Below, one piece after another: positions 45,000-56,887 of a stretch of DNA of 64,000 nt. The notes below the pieces were generated by a model, which was not told the DNA's origin, searched no databases, and saw nothing but the letters and a program-made list of their open reading frames with translations. Within the stretch, counting starts at the first letter, position 1, and each line of letters begins with the position of its first letter. The position numbers were made by a program, and so were the translations under genes. This DNA comes from Gnetum montanum (lineage: Eukaryota > Streptophyta > Gnetopsida > Gnetales > Gnetaceae): the NCBI GenBank assembly GCA_015680685.1, contig MNCI01029550.1, positions 509,290 to 573,289 on the forward strand, given 5' to 3'.

Positions 45000-46620
45000 T
45001 CTATTATAAAAATTTTTAGAAGGATCCCAATAATTAGAGTAACAAACAAAAGTTTATTGAAGCATCTACTTAATAACTAAAACTTCACCAAAAAGGGGGA
45101 GCTTTTTGTTTATTTTTCATTTATTAAGCTTCTTTTTCAATTTTATTAACAACATAATTCCACAAAATAGTAAGGCTAGGCTCAAAAGAAAAGGTATTCC
45201 TAAAATTTTAAACAAAAAATTATTTTTCAACATTTTGCAAGGCTAAAAAGTAACCCACTCATCAATATTACCATTACAATAAATAGTATATTTTTGTCAA
45301 TTGATACAAGAGCTAGATAACATACAATAATCCTTCAATCGAGCTAATAGAATATTAATTTATTACAAAGAATTATTAATCATAAAAAACGAATCATCTA
45401 CAAAGTGCATGTTAAGAAATTATGTACCTTGATCATCAATTAAAATTCTATTAATGATATTCTTTTGCAAATAATTATGTAGATTACATGAAAGAAAATC
45501 TACAACAATAATATAAATATAGGAAGCTATAGAATAACCTTGAAAAACTAACCACTAAATAGAATATGAGGAACTCAATTCAAAATTTGTAGCAACCTGA
45601 GCATTAGCAACAATGAGTAAACTACAAACAAGATGAATAAATTAATCACCAAATCCTAGTTTATAGAGACAAGAAATAATGATATTCCATTCACTCATAC
45701 CATAAGTTTTAGATTAATGTAATTTAATAAAAGTAATGTCCTAGTTAGTATTAGAAGCCCAATTCATTTCCTCCCAAGCTATAATAACATTATTTAAGAT
45801 ATGTCTACCTTTAACAAAACATGTTTGCTTAAGTATAATATCTTCTATAATCTTCTAAATTTGACACACCATGCATTTAGCTCAAATTTTCTAAGTATTG
45901 TTAAGAAAAGTAATAGGCCTCTAATTATCAATATATAGAAAATCTTCATTCTTAAGAAATAGATGATTCACACTTTTATTAATATTTTTACCAAGAAAAA
46001 ATTTGTAATATCTTTTGAGAAAACATAAAAATAATCATCTTTAATAATATCTAAATGTTTCTTTAAAAATTAGAAAACCATCAAATCCTTAAGCTTTACC
46101 ATCTATTAAACTATAAGTTACTGCATTAATTTCTTCCATTTTAATTTCTACTTCAAGATTACTTCAATGTGCTTTTGTTATAAGATAAGGAATATACGTA
46201 CTAGAGGCCTCGAAAGTTTCCTTACTAAAATCTTTAAAAGAAAAATAATTTTCCAAAAAAATTATTAATAGTATTAATATTTGTAGTGATGGAATCATTT
46301 ATATAAATCAATTCCAATTTAGGTACTTGATCCTATCCTTTTAAAATTTTAAAAAACCCTTACAAAGTTCATCTTCAAATTCTAGCCAAAAAATGCAAAT
46401 TTTAGTAAGAATACTTTTAGTTTCAAAAGCATCTCAACATTATTTAGCATAACCATCCTTAGTCAAGGATTTTTGAGTTTCAAAATTAAAGAGATTCTGG
46501 TCTAAAAGAATTGGCATTTTCTTGATAGATTCTATAAGATCTTCTTCAACTTGATGCTTTTGCTTAGCAAATTGCTTTTGAAACTATCTTGCATAATTTA
46601 ACTTTACAAGTAGTTCACTA
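45000..46620 (-). pseudogene. LINE reverse transcriptase
   Basis: The minus strand shows the L1 blocks in order: GFDGFLIFKETF, then RPITFLNN, KILAKCM-like and QTCFVKGRHILNNVIIAWEE. These are followed by IKLH-SKTYGM-EW (normally LDFEKAYDR), LYKLGFGD, VFQGYSIASYIYIIVVDFLS (normally RQGDPLSPFLFIL), and the catalytic MHFVDDSFFM (about 45385-45415). The downstream frame 44837-45049 belongs to the C-terminal part. Several TAG and TAA codons and at least two frame changes occur. The VDD form of the active site fits the ADD of plant LINEs. Confidence 0.85.
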
Positions 46621-46939
46621 TCACTAATCAATTTAACCAATATCACCAGTAGGCTTATTTCTACATCTTATGAAGACTTCAAGATATTTTTTCTATTGAA
46701 TCCTATGAACATATTAGCATTCATATAAAAATGATCCTTCTTTCAAAACAAGCAAGAATTAATTCCGAAAACAATAATACTAATAGGAAAGTGGTTTGGC
46801 AAAGTAGCATCTATATACACTTATACTTGTAGGATTCTAAAAGGAAAAATTAGAGACATAAAATCTATTAAGCTAATAATAAATTTTATCATTTTAACAA
46901 TGATGAAATAAAAATCTAACTTCATAAAGAAAATGTTTT

Positions 46940-47450
46940 TTTTTTTTCTAAATTACATCAATCATCTTTCTCTTGAGAAGAAATATTAGGAGGAAGACTA
47001 CCAAGTCTATCTAAATGACTTTCAACCATATTGAAATCACCTCCAATAATTTAAGAAACTTTAGACAAAGATGAAAGATATTTCTAAACCTTTGATCGAT
47101 CTATTGAATTATTAAAAGCTTAAATATTAAAGAGTTCAAATTCTTCTTTTTAACTATGATAAGCAATCCAAATAACTCTTTCAAGATTATCAAAACCAAA
47201 ATTCAAATCTTTTCCAACCCAATTTTAATTAACTAAATAAGAACATCTCCTTTATTAACTTCATGAGTAGTAAAAAAACAACGCAAATTTTTAAAATGCA
47301 TTTATCAAAAGAATTAATATCATGCATCGAAATCTTAATCTCTTACAGGAAAAGAAATATAGAGATAAATTTTGATTTGAAAGATACTTTCTAATAATAT
47401 TTTCTTAGGACTATCAAAAAAACCTCAAACATTTCATAATAAAATTAACA
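46940..47450 (-). pseudogene. LINE apurinic/apyrimidinic-type endonuclease
   Basis: The strongest segment is GDFNMVESHLDRLGSLPPN followed by ISSQEKDD (about 46965-47045), which matches the conserved GGDFN motif and the following stretch of plant L1 endonucleases. Upstream, NWVGKDLNFGFDNLERVIWI (about 47120-47230) fits the same domain. The enzyme nicks target DNA to prime reverse transcription. Stops and frame changes disable it. Confidence 0.75.
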
Positions 47451-47859
47451 TTGTGATGTGGGGAAGGAAGCTCTTATCCTTAATTTTTTGAGCTTAGCAT
47501 TTGTCTAAAAATCCATGTCACTAATAGATAAATAAGCATTTTTCGATGAGAAAACATTTGGAACATTAGTAGAAGTAGAGAGAACAAGAGATACCATAGG
47601 GGTTTTTTAATTGAATTCAGTATTTGCAATTCTTTACCTTTTTGTTGCACTCACAGCAATGTATTCACATTAATACTTTTATTGCTAGTACCTACTAAAG
47701 ATTATTTTTTAAAAAAGAGTAATTCTCTTTAGATATAAAGAGTTTATTGGCACCTTTAAATTTAAAATGTTTAGTTAGGGGTTTAAAAAATTTTGAAGAA
47801 GATTTTATTTGTCTACTAAAAATTACCATTATTTTTTCTTTCTAAAAATTATTTTTTCT

Positions 47860-47960
47860 TTTCCTCTTGATTAACATTTTTATTGAGAATAGGACAAATC
47901 CCAATAACATGACCTTTATGACATTAATAGCTGCAACATCCTTGTAAATTATAATAAGTA
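47860..47960 (-). pseudogene. LINE ORF1 zinc-knuckle region
   Basis: Minus strand reads NLQGCCSY, a stop, then CHKGHVIGICPILNKN. This resembles the single C-x2-C-x4-H-x4-C knuckle at the end of plant LINE ORF1, with one residue lost and a TAA in the finger. The position upstream of the endonuclease fits. Confidence 0.6.
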
Positions 47961-48061
47961 ATTTTCTAGGAAAAACATTGATTACTAACCTTAACTTTTA
48001 ATTTTTTCTCTCTCTATCATATATCAATCTCTAAAGTAACCTATGTTCTACACACCATCAA

Positions 48062-48554
48062 TGTGACATCTCATTCCTGATGTCATGGAAAACATCAAAC
48101 ATACGTAACATTCAACATTATGCGTAAACAATATGAAAGGAAAATTACAAAAGAAAATAAAAAGAATGCTTTATTAATGTGGAATATGTATATATGGATC
48201 ATGCTTCAAAGGTTCCTTGGGATTATCTTCCTTTAGCATTTATCCTTAGAGGTAATCCAGCACTACCATCATAGTTAGGCCTGTAACTGGCTAGAAGGGA
48301 TGGTTGATCACCTTCATGCCCTACTTCATCCAGTGCATATTACTCGCCTTCACTAGCTCTACAATCTCATGCTGACATAATTTCTAATTCCTAGGTATAA
48401 ATACCTTAGGTTAAACCCCAAAAGGCTTCCTCAAGAGACATGTCTGTTATTATAACATGTCCTTTTGGGTCATATTCTAATAATTACATTATCTATTATG
48501 TAGCAACACCATCTTTGTTACAGAATAACTCCATTTGGAAATGAGGACGTGACA
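48062..48554. repeat. solo-LTR-like repeat, copy 1
   Basis: This 493-bp stretch matches 62702-63241 over most of its length. Shared pieces are AACATCAAACAT, CATTCAACATTATGC, AATGCTTTATTAAT, GGTTAGGC-like and GGAAATGAGGACGTGACA. Its ends are inverted relatives (TGTGACATCTCATTCC and GGAAATGAGGACGTGACA), as expected for an LTR beginning TGT and ending ACA. No internal domain accompanies it. I found no target-site duplication here. Confidence 0.6.
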
Positions 48555-49149
48555 AACTACGCTCCTTAGTTTTCACTCATCCTTGAACGATTCCACATTA
48601 ATGATGTTTTTCTATGTTCCAATGCTCCCTCCATGCTCTAATGCTTCAATGATTTAATTTCTCCTTATTAAATTTGATTAAATATTTTAAAACTCTTCTG
48701 CTTATTTTGCAAATAAAATATAAGTGACAAAATTACTTGGGAAATAAATATTATTTTATCAATACCTACCTTCATCTTTAGGTAATGCCAAGAGGAGAAT
48801 TAAAGGTCTACCAACCACCAATCACTAGTTCTAACAAGGGTTACATAGAATATAACTCATATTTCTAGTTACCTATGTGAATACAGGATAAATCTTTTTT
48901 TTCACTTGTATTATCCTAGAATATTTACTTATCTCATTTAGAAATATAAGTAAAGAGGAATAGAATAAGAAATAGAATTAAAATTAAGAAACTTCTTAAT
49001 TTTCGTCAACCTATGAGATCAAGGAATGTAGTTGTAATAATAAATTTTGATATGTACTAATCTTGAATACCATGATGGATTAACATGGTTCTAGCTTTGA
49101 AATATTTATAAGGAATACATGATCAAAAAACCTTTTTTAGGATGGAAAG
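48555..49149. other. unassigned AT-rich stretch
   Basis: No recognisable domain. The right-hand part may hold the C-terminal end of the CCR4-like pseudogene (minus strand), but the match below 49150 is not clear. Confidence 0.25.
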
Positions 49150-50045
49150 GTTTAATCTTGCTCCTCAACTTCTTTGTTAGGAGTTACTTCTAATAACTTG
49201 GTAACTTGGAAAACTTAGGCATCATACCAAATGTAGTCTAAGATCTTAATGAAGAAAGATATTGATCCTTCTTCAATAGTCATGGTAGCTTAACTAGTAA
49301 GTTGTGATTCATGAAAATAATATCCATTAGCATCATATGTTCTTGAATTCTATAATTTAACTTGTCTACTAAAGATTCAAGGTAAGCAAAGTATGTTCTA
49401 GCCAATGAAATGGTATGATGAATTGATGGAATCATCATCTTCAAATTAAATTCCTCTTTTAATGATTTTTTCACTCTTTCGTATTTTAAGAATTGGTGAA
49501 CATCACTTTCAACTTTTGCATCGAAGTCTCCATAGAGGATGAATGGCACTAAATCAAGATTGGTATATGTTTATAATAGCTTATGCTTCAAGATTTTTTA
49601 AATTTGCTTAATTAAGTAAGATACTTAACAAAGTCTAACATTTGAGCATGTTGGGTTAGCAATCAAATATATGTTAATCACACATTTATATCTTCCTGAG
49701 AATTGGATTTTAAGTACTAATGCCAAAACTATGTGGCTTCTCAAGAATCTCAATCATTCTTTCTTTCCCATGACTTGATGTTATAGAATTATAAAAATCA
49801 TATCTTCTAATCTCAACTCAAGCCTTTATATCAACTCAAACTTGGCTTTATTGTAGAAGATTGCATAATCATTGATGTTATGGTTTCTACAATAGGCTAG
49901 TCTATATGACCTAAAGGAAGAACCATCATAAGAACCTTTTTTCTTATGGATACCTTAATATCCTAACTTTCTCAAATTGCATTGAAATTAGCATAGGAAT
50001 TCCCATGATAGGACTTCTTGCAGACACAAGTCATCAACATTAATA
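49150..50045 (-). pseudogene. CCR4-like endonuclease/exonuclease/phosphatase-fold pseudogene
   Basis: The minus strand reads, in order, VELKNINVDDLCLQEVLSWE (about 49995-50035, with the metal-binding Glu of LQE), LRKLGYQGIHKKK (with a stop at Q), YAIFYNKAKFELI, LVLKIQFSGRYKCVINIYLI (NTHL block changed), LIKQI, then LVPFILYGDFDAKVESDVHQ (GDFN with Asn changed to Asp) and FLKYERVKKSL (49280-49549). This block order is that of the catalytic domain of plant carbon catabolite repressor 4 (CCR4-type deadenylases). No introns are seen in about 0.8 kb, which suggests a processed copy. Several stops and at least one frameshift. The exact paralogue cannot be named. Confidence 0.65.
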
Positions 50046-50149
50046 TTTTTTAATTCTACTAGGATATTTGAATATTGATGTTTTTGATAGTCTAAGGTCT
50101 AGGGTGAACATAGCAAATTTTATCTTTCATTTTATAGGAATCTTGCAAT

Positions 50150-51064
50150 CACATTGCATGTTGTCATCTTCATTCATATTCTTAGACTCTCTTCTAGCTC
50201 ATTTTCTCTTAGTGGCATCATACATCTTGTTGAGACAAGATTATGATTCTCCATGATGGTTGGTGTTGATGTATATTATTGAAGGATTTGATTACCCTAG
50301 ATTGATATAAATCTTTCTTGTATTTTTGGTTTTCCCACTAATTCTCCAATTGGCATATTTTCTAGTCTTAATGATATTTCTACCCCTCCTTAGGACACTA
50401 ACTCTGCAATGTAACTATTGACAAACTATGGGTTAGTAACCTAGGTCAAGCTATATGCATAATCTAATCACCTAATCTTAAGTTTTAAGATGGTCAAAGA
50501 GGATTAGATTTGTTAGTCCTAGCTATCCATTTGCTAGACATGGTTAGTTGATCTAGGTTATGATCTACTAAGGTGATTTAATTTCCATGTAATTATTGGC
50601 TATCTAGATGATGAATCTAATATCACAATTGGATTCAAAAAGTTGAAAAATATTAGAACCAACTATTTAAGTTAGAAATGGGCATTAGATGCCCGAGTTA
50701 TGCTAACTTTAATCCAAGGCTCTGAAGGCATGAATTAAGGAATATGATTTAAAACTCATTTTTAGAGTTATGTAAGAAAAATTTGACTTTAGGAGGCTAA
50801 AATCTAGTAGAAATAACTCTTTGTTTGTCAAAAGAAGCTTCTAGGATCAAAAGTTATAGGCTTCCAAAATTTGGAATTTTTTCACGAATTTCAAGACTTC
50901 CTGATAGATCATCCATCCCAATATTTCTCCAAGACAAAAATGCATAACTATGTTAATTTTATTTTTCATACTAGCAACTTGTCAATTTAACCAATTTGGT
51001 CAAATCTAACTAGGACCAGTCTTTAAAATTGAAATTTTAAAGTTCAAACTTTTAAACAACCACT
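50150..51064. other. unassigned stretch
   Basis: No long reading frame, repeat or RNA gene recognised. The composition is as in the surrounding non-coding DNA. Confidence 0.3.
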
Positions 51065-51221
51065 GGTATCTATGAATGCCAAGGGAGGTTAGGATCATCA
51101 ATGCCAATAGTGTCTATGAACATTGAGGAAGGTCAAAACCACTAATGTTAACAATGTTTGCAAGCATCAAATGAGATTAAGACCATTAATGCTAGTGATG
51201 TCCACGAGCACTACCCACAAC
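51065..51221. repeat. 45-bp degenerate tandem repeat, about 3.5 units
   Basis: Units start at 51065 (GGTATCTATGAATGCC), 51110 (GTGTCTATGAACATTG), 51155 (TGTTTGCAAGCATCAA) and 51199 (TGTCCACGAGCAC). Spacing is 45, 45 and 44 bp. Shared core: tgAGGTtAgGAcCAtcAATGcyAa. Confidence 0.7.
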
Positions 51222-52720
51222 TTCATAAAATGTGAAGTAGTAACTGCAATGGCCATAGTCATCTAGGATGGTAGCACATAATATGATGGTAGACAAAGGC
51301 ATGCAAAATAAGATCAATGGTGGCAACAACATGGGTAGCTAAGAGTAATGCAAAGGGAGAGGACTAGTGACTTATGATGACAAACTAGTAGGAAGATCAG
51401 AGTTATTCTTTTGTAGCCTTTGCTACACATGAGGACATAGCCTAGCATTTGCAGTAGCAATGCAATTGTCTTAATTATGTGCATTTGCATACACAACACA
51501 AGCATAGGCATAGGACGTGTGCTTTATTTTTATTAGCATTTTTTTCATTTTCATTTCAACTACCATTATCATCATCATTGCCATCGCCACTAATGCAAAT
51601 GCAAATGCAGCTATAGTTATGATTGGGTTATCGTCCCCTCTAAGTATTTTTATTTTGTTTAAATAAATAAATAATATATTTTTGTGTTATATTTTCTTAG
51701 TAAATTAGGATCTTTTATAGGGAAATTCACTTTTTGTAATTGAAAGAATACCATTAATATTATGGAAATATAATATCATAGATTTCTTCATAATGGTAAT
51801 TGCTCCTTGTAGTCTTGAGAGTTGTATGCATCATAAATCTTACTAAACTAGCCTCTTACAAATCCTATCATAAACTCATATTGTACTAATTCCATAACTT
51901 AGTACTTATTTCTAATTCTAGCAATTCATAAGATCATCTTTAAACTTATTGTATCTCTAGGTCTTGTCTTGCTAAGAATATAAGAACTTCCTATATTTTG
52001 ATTATGTTGCTCTTTCTTGTAGTGCATCTTCTCTTGGTCGGTATCCACTTCTCCATCATAAGTTAATAATATACTTATGACTATTGTTTGTGACTCATTG
52101 TATTACAAAATTCTATAATTGGACTAGATTCATTGTCCTTACTTCTTTATACTTAGCTAAGTCACTATCTTAGCTTACTAGACTTTACAACACACTTATT
52201 CGTAAGTCTTTCTTTCATTGAGCCTTACGAAATACTTCTTCATAAATCTTTCTTTCTTTTCTTACTTAACCATCATAACCTTCTAAATGATCTTCTCTTC
52301 TCATTTAAGAAACTTAAGCAAGCTATGTATAATACACATGGATCTTCTCTTCCTCTTTAGGAAATTGGATCTGGGTATTACAAAGATCTATTTCTTGTCT
52401 TATGAAATACTTAGTTCTTAACATCAAGTCACTTCTCTAATCTTTTGGTTCTAGTGCTTGGATGCTCATTATGACTCTTGTGCTTCATAACATCTTCCAA
52501 CATTGTTCCATGCTTATGTTTGCTCCTTTATAATTTTATGAATTATTGTAGTTCATAAACTCTTCTATATTATGAACATTGTTATGGTTGTTGTTCCAAT
52601 GTTACTTTTCATTCATCTCTACTTCATTGTTATTTTCTCATCTGTTGCGAAGTGAAGACTTGTGTTTTTTAATCCTTTGAAATGATTTATGAGTCTTAAG
52701 ATAATTGAAGAGACCTAATA
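51222..52720. other. unassigned stretch, possibly with an LTR end at 52380
   Basis: No domain seen. The words GGATCTGGGTATTACA ending near 52383 resemble the 3' terminus of some chromovirus LTRs, but I could not find a matching start or internal region. Confidence 0.25.
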
Positions 52721-53239
52721 TGTTGGGCAACTTTTTTGACATATCCCCAACAATGAAGCCTTATTGACACATCTTAGATGTGTCGATCTATATATGTTAA
52801 TAAGGACATGTTGATGCTTTAATCGGCAATGCATCTTAGATGCATTGACGCAACCTCATTGATGCATCCCTATCAATGTAACTAAATGCATTAACACATT
52901 CCCATTGATGCAATGCCTACATTTTATGATAAATATATAAGAATTGGCCACATATTTGACACCATGTGGTCAATAGTGTAGCTGAACTCTTGCAATTTTA
53001 TTTTGTAATCTTAGCAAATAATCAGTGAGTGCCTCTATAATACTTTGGTTCATCCAACAACATCATAATCATATGCCTAATTTTGGACTAAATCATATGT
53101 CATAAAGCTACCACTAGTCCAAATGAGAAGACAATGACCTACGATCAATGCTTAACAATCTAGATACCACACTAGTTCCATCCATGTAATTCAACTAGAT
53201 TGCACATGAATGCTTGTGCTCAGGGATACCCATCGTGAT
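52721..53239 (+). repeat. LTR remnant F of the A/B/C gypsy family
   Basis: The U3-like part (52745-52920) has many motifs of the B/D type (ATTGATGCA, GTCGATC, GCATTGACG). A TATA-like TAAATATATAAG lies at about 52930-52941. The right part matches the LTR end (ATTCAACTAGATTGCACATGAA, GGGATACC-CATCG). The middle of the LTR is deleted, so it is shorter than the 0.8-0.9 kb norm. Confidence 0.65.
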
Positions 53240-53459
53240 TTTTTGTTTTGGCTAAGAGGCCAACTCATCTTTCAGGATAGGGGGGGAGGGGGGAGTGCAT
53301 TTTTCGCCCTCCGTGTCACACACCACATAAGATCCCATGAAATGGAAAAAAACATGAACCGAAGAGCCACACCTTTTCATATTCTCGTTGCGCAGAATGT
53401 GAACCAAAGAACCATAGCTTTTCATATTCCCACTACACACATAAAAAGGCCAAATGAAG

Positions 53460-53760
53460 AATGGGAATGGGAATGGGAATGAGAATTCCATTTCCATTCT
53501 GTCTCCATTTTTGTCTGCAACTGCTGCTGCAAGCCACCTAGCCCAACCAAACCAACTTTGATGACGTCAGCTTTGGAGCTCTTCCAGAGCACTAGAAAGG
53601 CACCTACGATGGTTGCCCATGCTTCATCTACAATAACAAACTCATCGGCATGCACTTCTTCAACCAAGGCAGCAATAAGGAAGTAGGCCAATTGGCCCTT
53701 CCTGCATCCTTACTTAACACCGAGGGCCATGACATGCACACATCATTGACAATCATAATA
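53460..53760 (+). other. unrecognised higher-GC reading frame
   Basis: After a short GAATGG repeat (53460-53485), the plus strand at about 53557-53750 has a 64-codon frame with one TAG: FDDVSFGALPEH, stop, KGTYDGCPCFIYNNKLIGMH, FFNQGSNKEVGQLALPASLL. The pattern GCPCFxYxxxLIGMH loosely recalls the end of trypsin-like proteases, but the Ser-containing motif is absent, so I do not assign it. The minus strand is also open for 89 codons (53422-53691). GC content and word use differ from the flanking LTR remnant, so it may be a host-gene relic. Confidence 0.3.
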
Positions 53761-54929
53761 CAATTTTTGTTATAATAGCTAAAAGATCCCTTCATTTAGG
53801 TTTCTTCTTTTTTAGATAAAATTTATATATGAATTAGGCCAATATGTTTCTTGAGTAGCTTTGTTTGAATGTATGTTTTAAGCATAAAATTTTGCAAGTA
53901 AGGGCAGGATGAGGGGTAAAGCCAGAGGCATTTAAGGAAAGACGGTAATGGCTACAGTTGAAGCTGCGGCTTGAGGGGAAGGGTCTTCTGAAGTTTTTGT
54001 GTCAACAATAGCCTTTGGTTATTGGAATCTCTTTCTAGAAACAAACTTTCTGCTAGTCTTTTTATGTGTGTTTTTGTTAATTTTTTATAGTGAATTGTAA
54101 CATGTTGAACATTACATTTTGATGATTTTGTGCAATTTTCATAGTTTCACTTCAAGCTGAGCTCTTCTGTCATCAGTACTTAGCATGCCTTCCTATACAT
54201 TTACATTCCCAATGCAAAAACATTGCAAAGTTTGGTTCTATTCTTTTCTCAATGCTTTCTAGAGTGGCAGGGAATTCTAAAATTGTAAATTTTTGCTACT
54301 ATCTTAAGTAATCTTATTTTTCTACACCCTTTTTCAATGTAAAGGAACATTTGTAAGTTCATTTTCTCTTTATCTCATTGTATATTTTATGTAGCTTTTA
54401 TCATTTCTATGGTTGTGCTTTAAAATTTAGCAATTACCATGGAGTAGATGCATTCAGTTGTTACGATTGTGATTGCTTTTTTGTTTGCAATATCCATTTT
54501 AATAAAATGCAAAAGCATTAGCATTTTTGCTAGCACATGAAAATTATTAGCCAATTTGAGATGTCAGCCTGACTTCGGTCATAATTTTAACAATTTTTCC
54601 TGCTTATTAAGAGGACTTAAAGAGTTCAAATTTGATAATTTCTTCTTACCTTCTCGAATGCAGTGAGGCCTTTTCTTTATGTACATATTCTTTGATTGAT
54701 GGAACCTAATGGATGATATGGTTGTTAACCTGGTAAATTTTAAAAATGAGAACTTCTGCACCTCTAGCAGCCTAGACCCTAGAAAGATCTTCGACAATAT
54801 CATACTGTGATGATCCTAGCTAATGTCAAGGAAAACGATGACGAGCTCTTTGCCAACGCATATTTCTTACCAGAATCATAAATAACCAATTATTTACAAA
54901 TCTTCCCTAACCAAAGAGTCACTACAAGG
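53761..54929. other. unassigned stretch
   Basis: No supported gene, repeat or RNA. Only short frames of low coding character are present. Confidence 0.3.
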
Positions 54930-55480
54930 GAGCCAATGATTATATTTATCTCAGTTATTCATAATCTCAGTTATATATAATGATATATTTATAATCATAA
55001 AAATAAATCATTATATATAATGATTATAAACATTTCATCGTAAATAAAGTTGATTATTTATAATCATTTCATTATATATATCTTATGAATAATGCTAACT
55101 GAGATATAATCATTATGGGTTAGCATTATGAATGAATAAATAATATCTCTAAAATTATGGATTATGAGTAATACTCCATCATATCTTGGCTTTATTTATT
55201 ATGAAATGTTTACTATTCAAATGAATCTTATAATCCATAATATCTCAAATTATAATTATGGATTATTGCTCTAATTATAATAATCTCATAACATTTATTG
55301 GATTCCAAAATAATTATAATATAATAATTATGAATGAGGTGTTAGCATCATTCATATCTTGTCCATTGTAACAATAATGCTAATATACAAAATCCCATAA
55401 TATAATAATAACATTGTTTATGCATTTTTAACGTGATTTTTTATATCTTCATGAACGAATATACATTACAAATATATGTT
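54930..55480. other. very AT-rich block with palindromes
   Basis: Rich in TAATCATTAT-type words. A perfect 20-bp palindrome AATCATTATATATAATGATT lies at 55006-55025. An 11-bp inverted repeat (ATAATGCTAAC and its complement) sits around 55090-55125. No coding potential. It could be a decayed AT-rich transposon or a matrix-attachment-like region, but neither is shown. Confidence 0.45.
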
Positions 55481-55508
55481 GCAATGCCAATTTAGTTTGA
55501 TCTCTTCA

Positions 55509-55750
55509 TATTCCCTCACCTGCATGCACCACATGCATGGGAGCTAAAGAATCAATGCAAGGGAGTTGAATCTCTACTTGATTAATGCTCCCTAACCCCT
55601 AAGCTTCCCATTTGTCTCTTTGTATCCCCTCACATGCACACACCACATGCAAGGGAGCCAAACAGTCACTACTGGGAAGTCCAATCTCTATTCAATTGAT
55701 GCCCCCCAACCCTTGGACTCCCCATTCATCTCTTCGTATTCCCTCACGTG
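55509..55750. repeat. 114-bp tandem duplication, two units and a start of a third
   Basis: Units 55509-55622 and 55623-55736 are each exactly 114 bp and share TAT(T/C)CCCTCAC, CACCACATGCA, GGGAG, CCAA or GGAGTT-GAATCTCTA, and CCCATTxxTCTCTT. A third start, TATTCCCTCACGTG, lies at 55737-55750. More GC-rich than the flanks. Confidence 0.8.
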
Positions 55751-55767
55751 TAGGGCCCAACATGGGT

Positions 55768-55885
55768 AATAATGAATATTTATTATTATAAACGGTGGGT
55801 AATATTAAATATTTATTATTATTGTAAATGGTGATGGTTATGATTATAATAATAATGAATATTTATTATTATTATAAATTATGAA
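55768..55885. repeat. degenerate AT repeat around GAATATTTATTATTAT
   Basis: The words GTAATAATGAATATTTATTA, GTAATATTAAATATTTATTA and ATAATAATGAATATTTATTA recur at roughly 34-57-bp spacing, followed by GTAAATGGTGATGG-like or AAATTATGAAG-like words. It is a minisatellite-like array. Confidence 0.55.
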
Positions 55886-55919
55886 GATTATGGTTATAGT
55901 GACAGTTACGATCATGGCA

Positions 55920-56634
55920 ACAATTAAGGTGATGATGGTTACTGTGTGATGCAATATTTAAAGATATTGAACTTAGGCATCATGCTACAAGGTTAAGAGG
56001 TGCAATATTGGAATTTATGCATTTTGAGAAACATGGATTCTGTTGTTATTAGTCCCAATAGAGAAGGTGAAGAACACTTTCTTTAAGATCAACAACAACA
56101 ACCATCTACTGCAACAAGTAGTGCAACAACTATCTACTACAAGAAGTAATGCAATCTCTGCTTATATGTGAAGGTGCAAGGGTAATCCTTACAATTAACC
56201 TTTGACCTGAAGTAGAATTGGTGAATGGTGCACTTGACATGATTTACAGTATTATGTATCCTTAAGGTAAATAGCCACCTACATTACCATTATACATTAT
56301 TGTTGATTTTGACTTCTACATTGGATGTGCCTTTGATGATGGTAATCTTCATCATGTGCCAATTGTACCTGTGGTCCAAGGAGCATCTCGTCAGTCACCA
56401 TTACAGTTGGCATGGGCCATGACTATTGATAAATCTCAAGGAATGACAGTAGATAAGGCTACTATTCACATTGGTTCAAGAGAAGTTATGGGTCTAATGT
56501 TTGTTGCATTATCTAGAGTCAATACCATTGATTCTTTAAAGATTCATCCTCCTTTTCATGTGCAAAGATACAGAAAGATTTCAAATGCTAAACATCTCCA
56601 AAGTAGAATTGCACAGGAAGTTTGTTTTGCTTAA
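55920..56634 (+). pseudogene. PIF1-like helicase, C-terminal fragment
   Basis: The best part is the open frame 56356-56634: PLQLAWAMTIDKSQGMTVDK (helicase motif V region), IGSREVMGLMFVALSRVNTI (motif VI, with the arginine finger in SRV), then DSLKIHPPFHVQRYRKI. Upstream in the same frame from about 56165: LICEGARVILTINL, TGA for Trp, PEVELVNGALDMIYSIMYP, and VDFDFYIGCAFDDGNLHHVP, with three stops. PIF1 helicases unwind DNA. In plants, large numbers of such copies come from Helitron or Helentron transposons. The Walker motifs and all N-terminal parts are absent, and no Rep domain or Helitron terminus was found, so transposon origin is an inference. Confidence 0.8.
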
Positions 56635-56887
56635 TTGGAGAATTAGGCATATTGAGTTCATCTTATCATTGTATTTTGCCTTTTGCTTAATCCTATTATA
56701 CAGCTCTATAATGTTTGTTGCAATAATTGTGTAATGTATTCCTTCATCAACATATACGAAATATATAAACTTTTATTTTAACCAATTTATGTTTACCAGT
56801 ATATATTATTTGGAATGCAAATAGTGATGATAACTTCAAAATAAAAAATAATAATTAAATTTTACTCATAGCCCGCAAAACCACTCC

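Larger units (their letters stand above)
44480..48050 (-). mobile_element. L1-type LINE, decayed
   Basis: Minus-strand frames contain, from high to low coordinate, an ORF1-type zinc knuckle, an endonuclease and an L1-clade reverse transcriptase, followed by an uninterpreted 3' part. There are no LTRs. The 3' end (low coordinates) stops near the LTR of E. I saw no clear poly-A. The 5' end lies at about 48050, beside the solo-LTR-like repeat at 48062. Confidence 0.8.
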
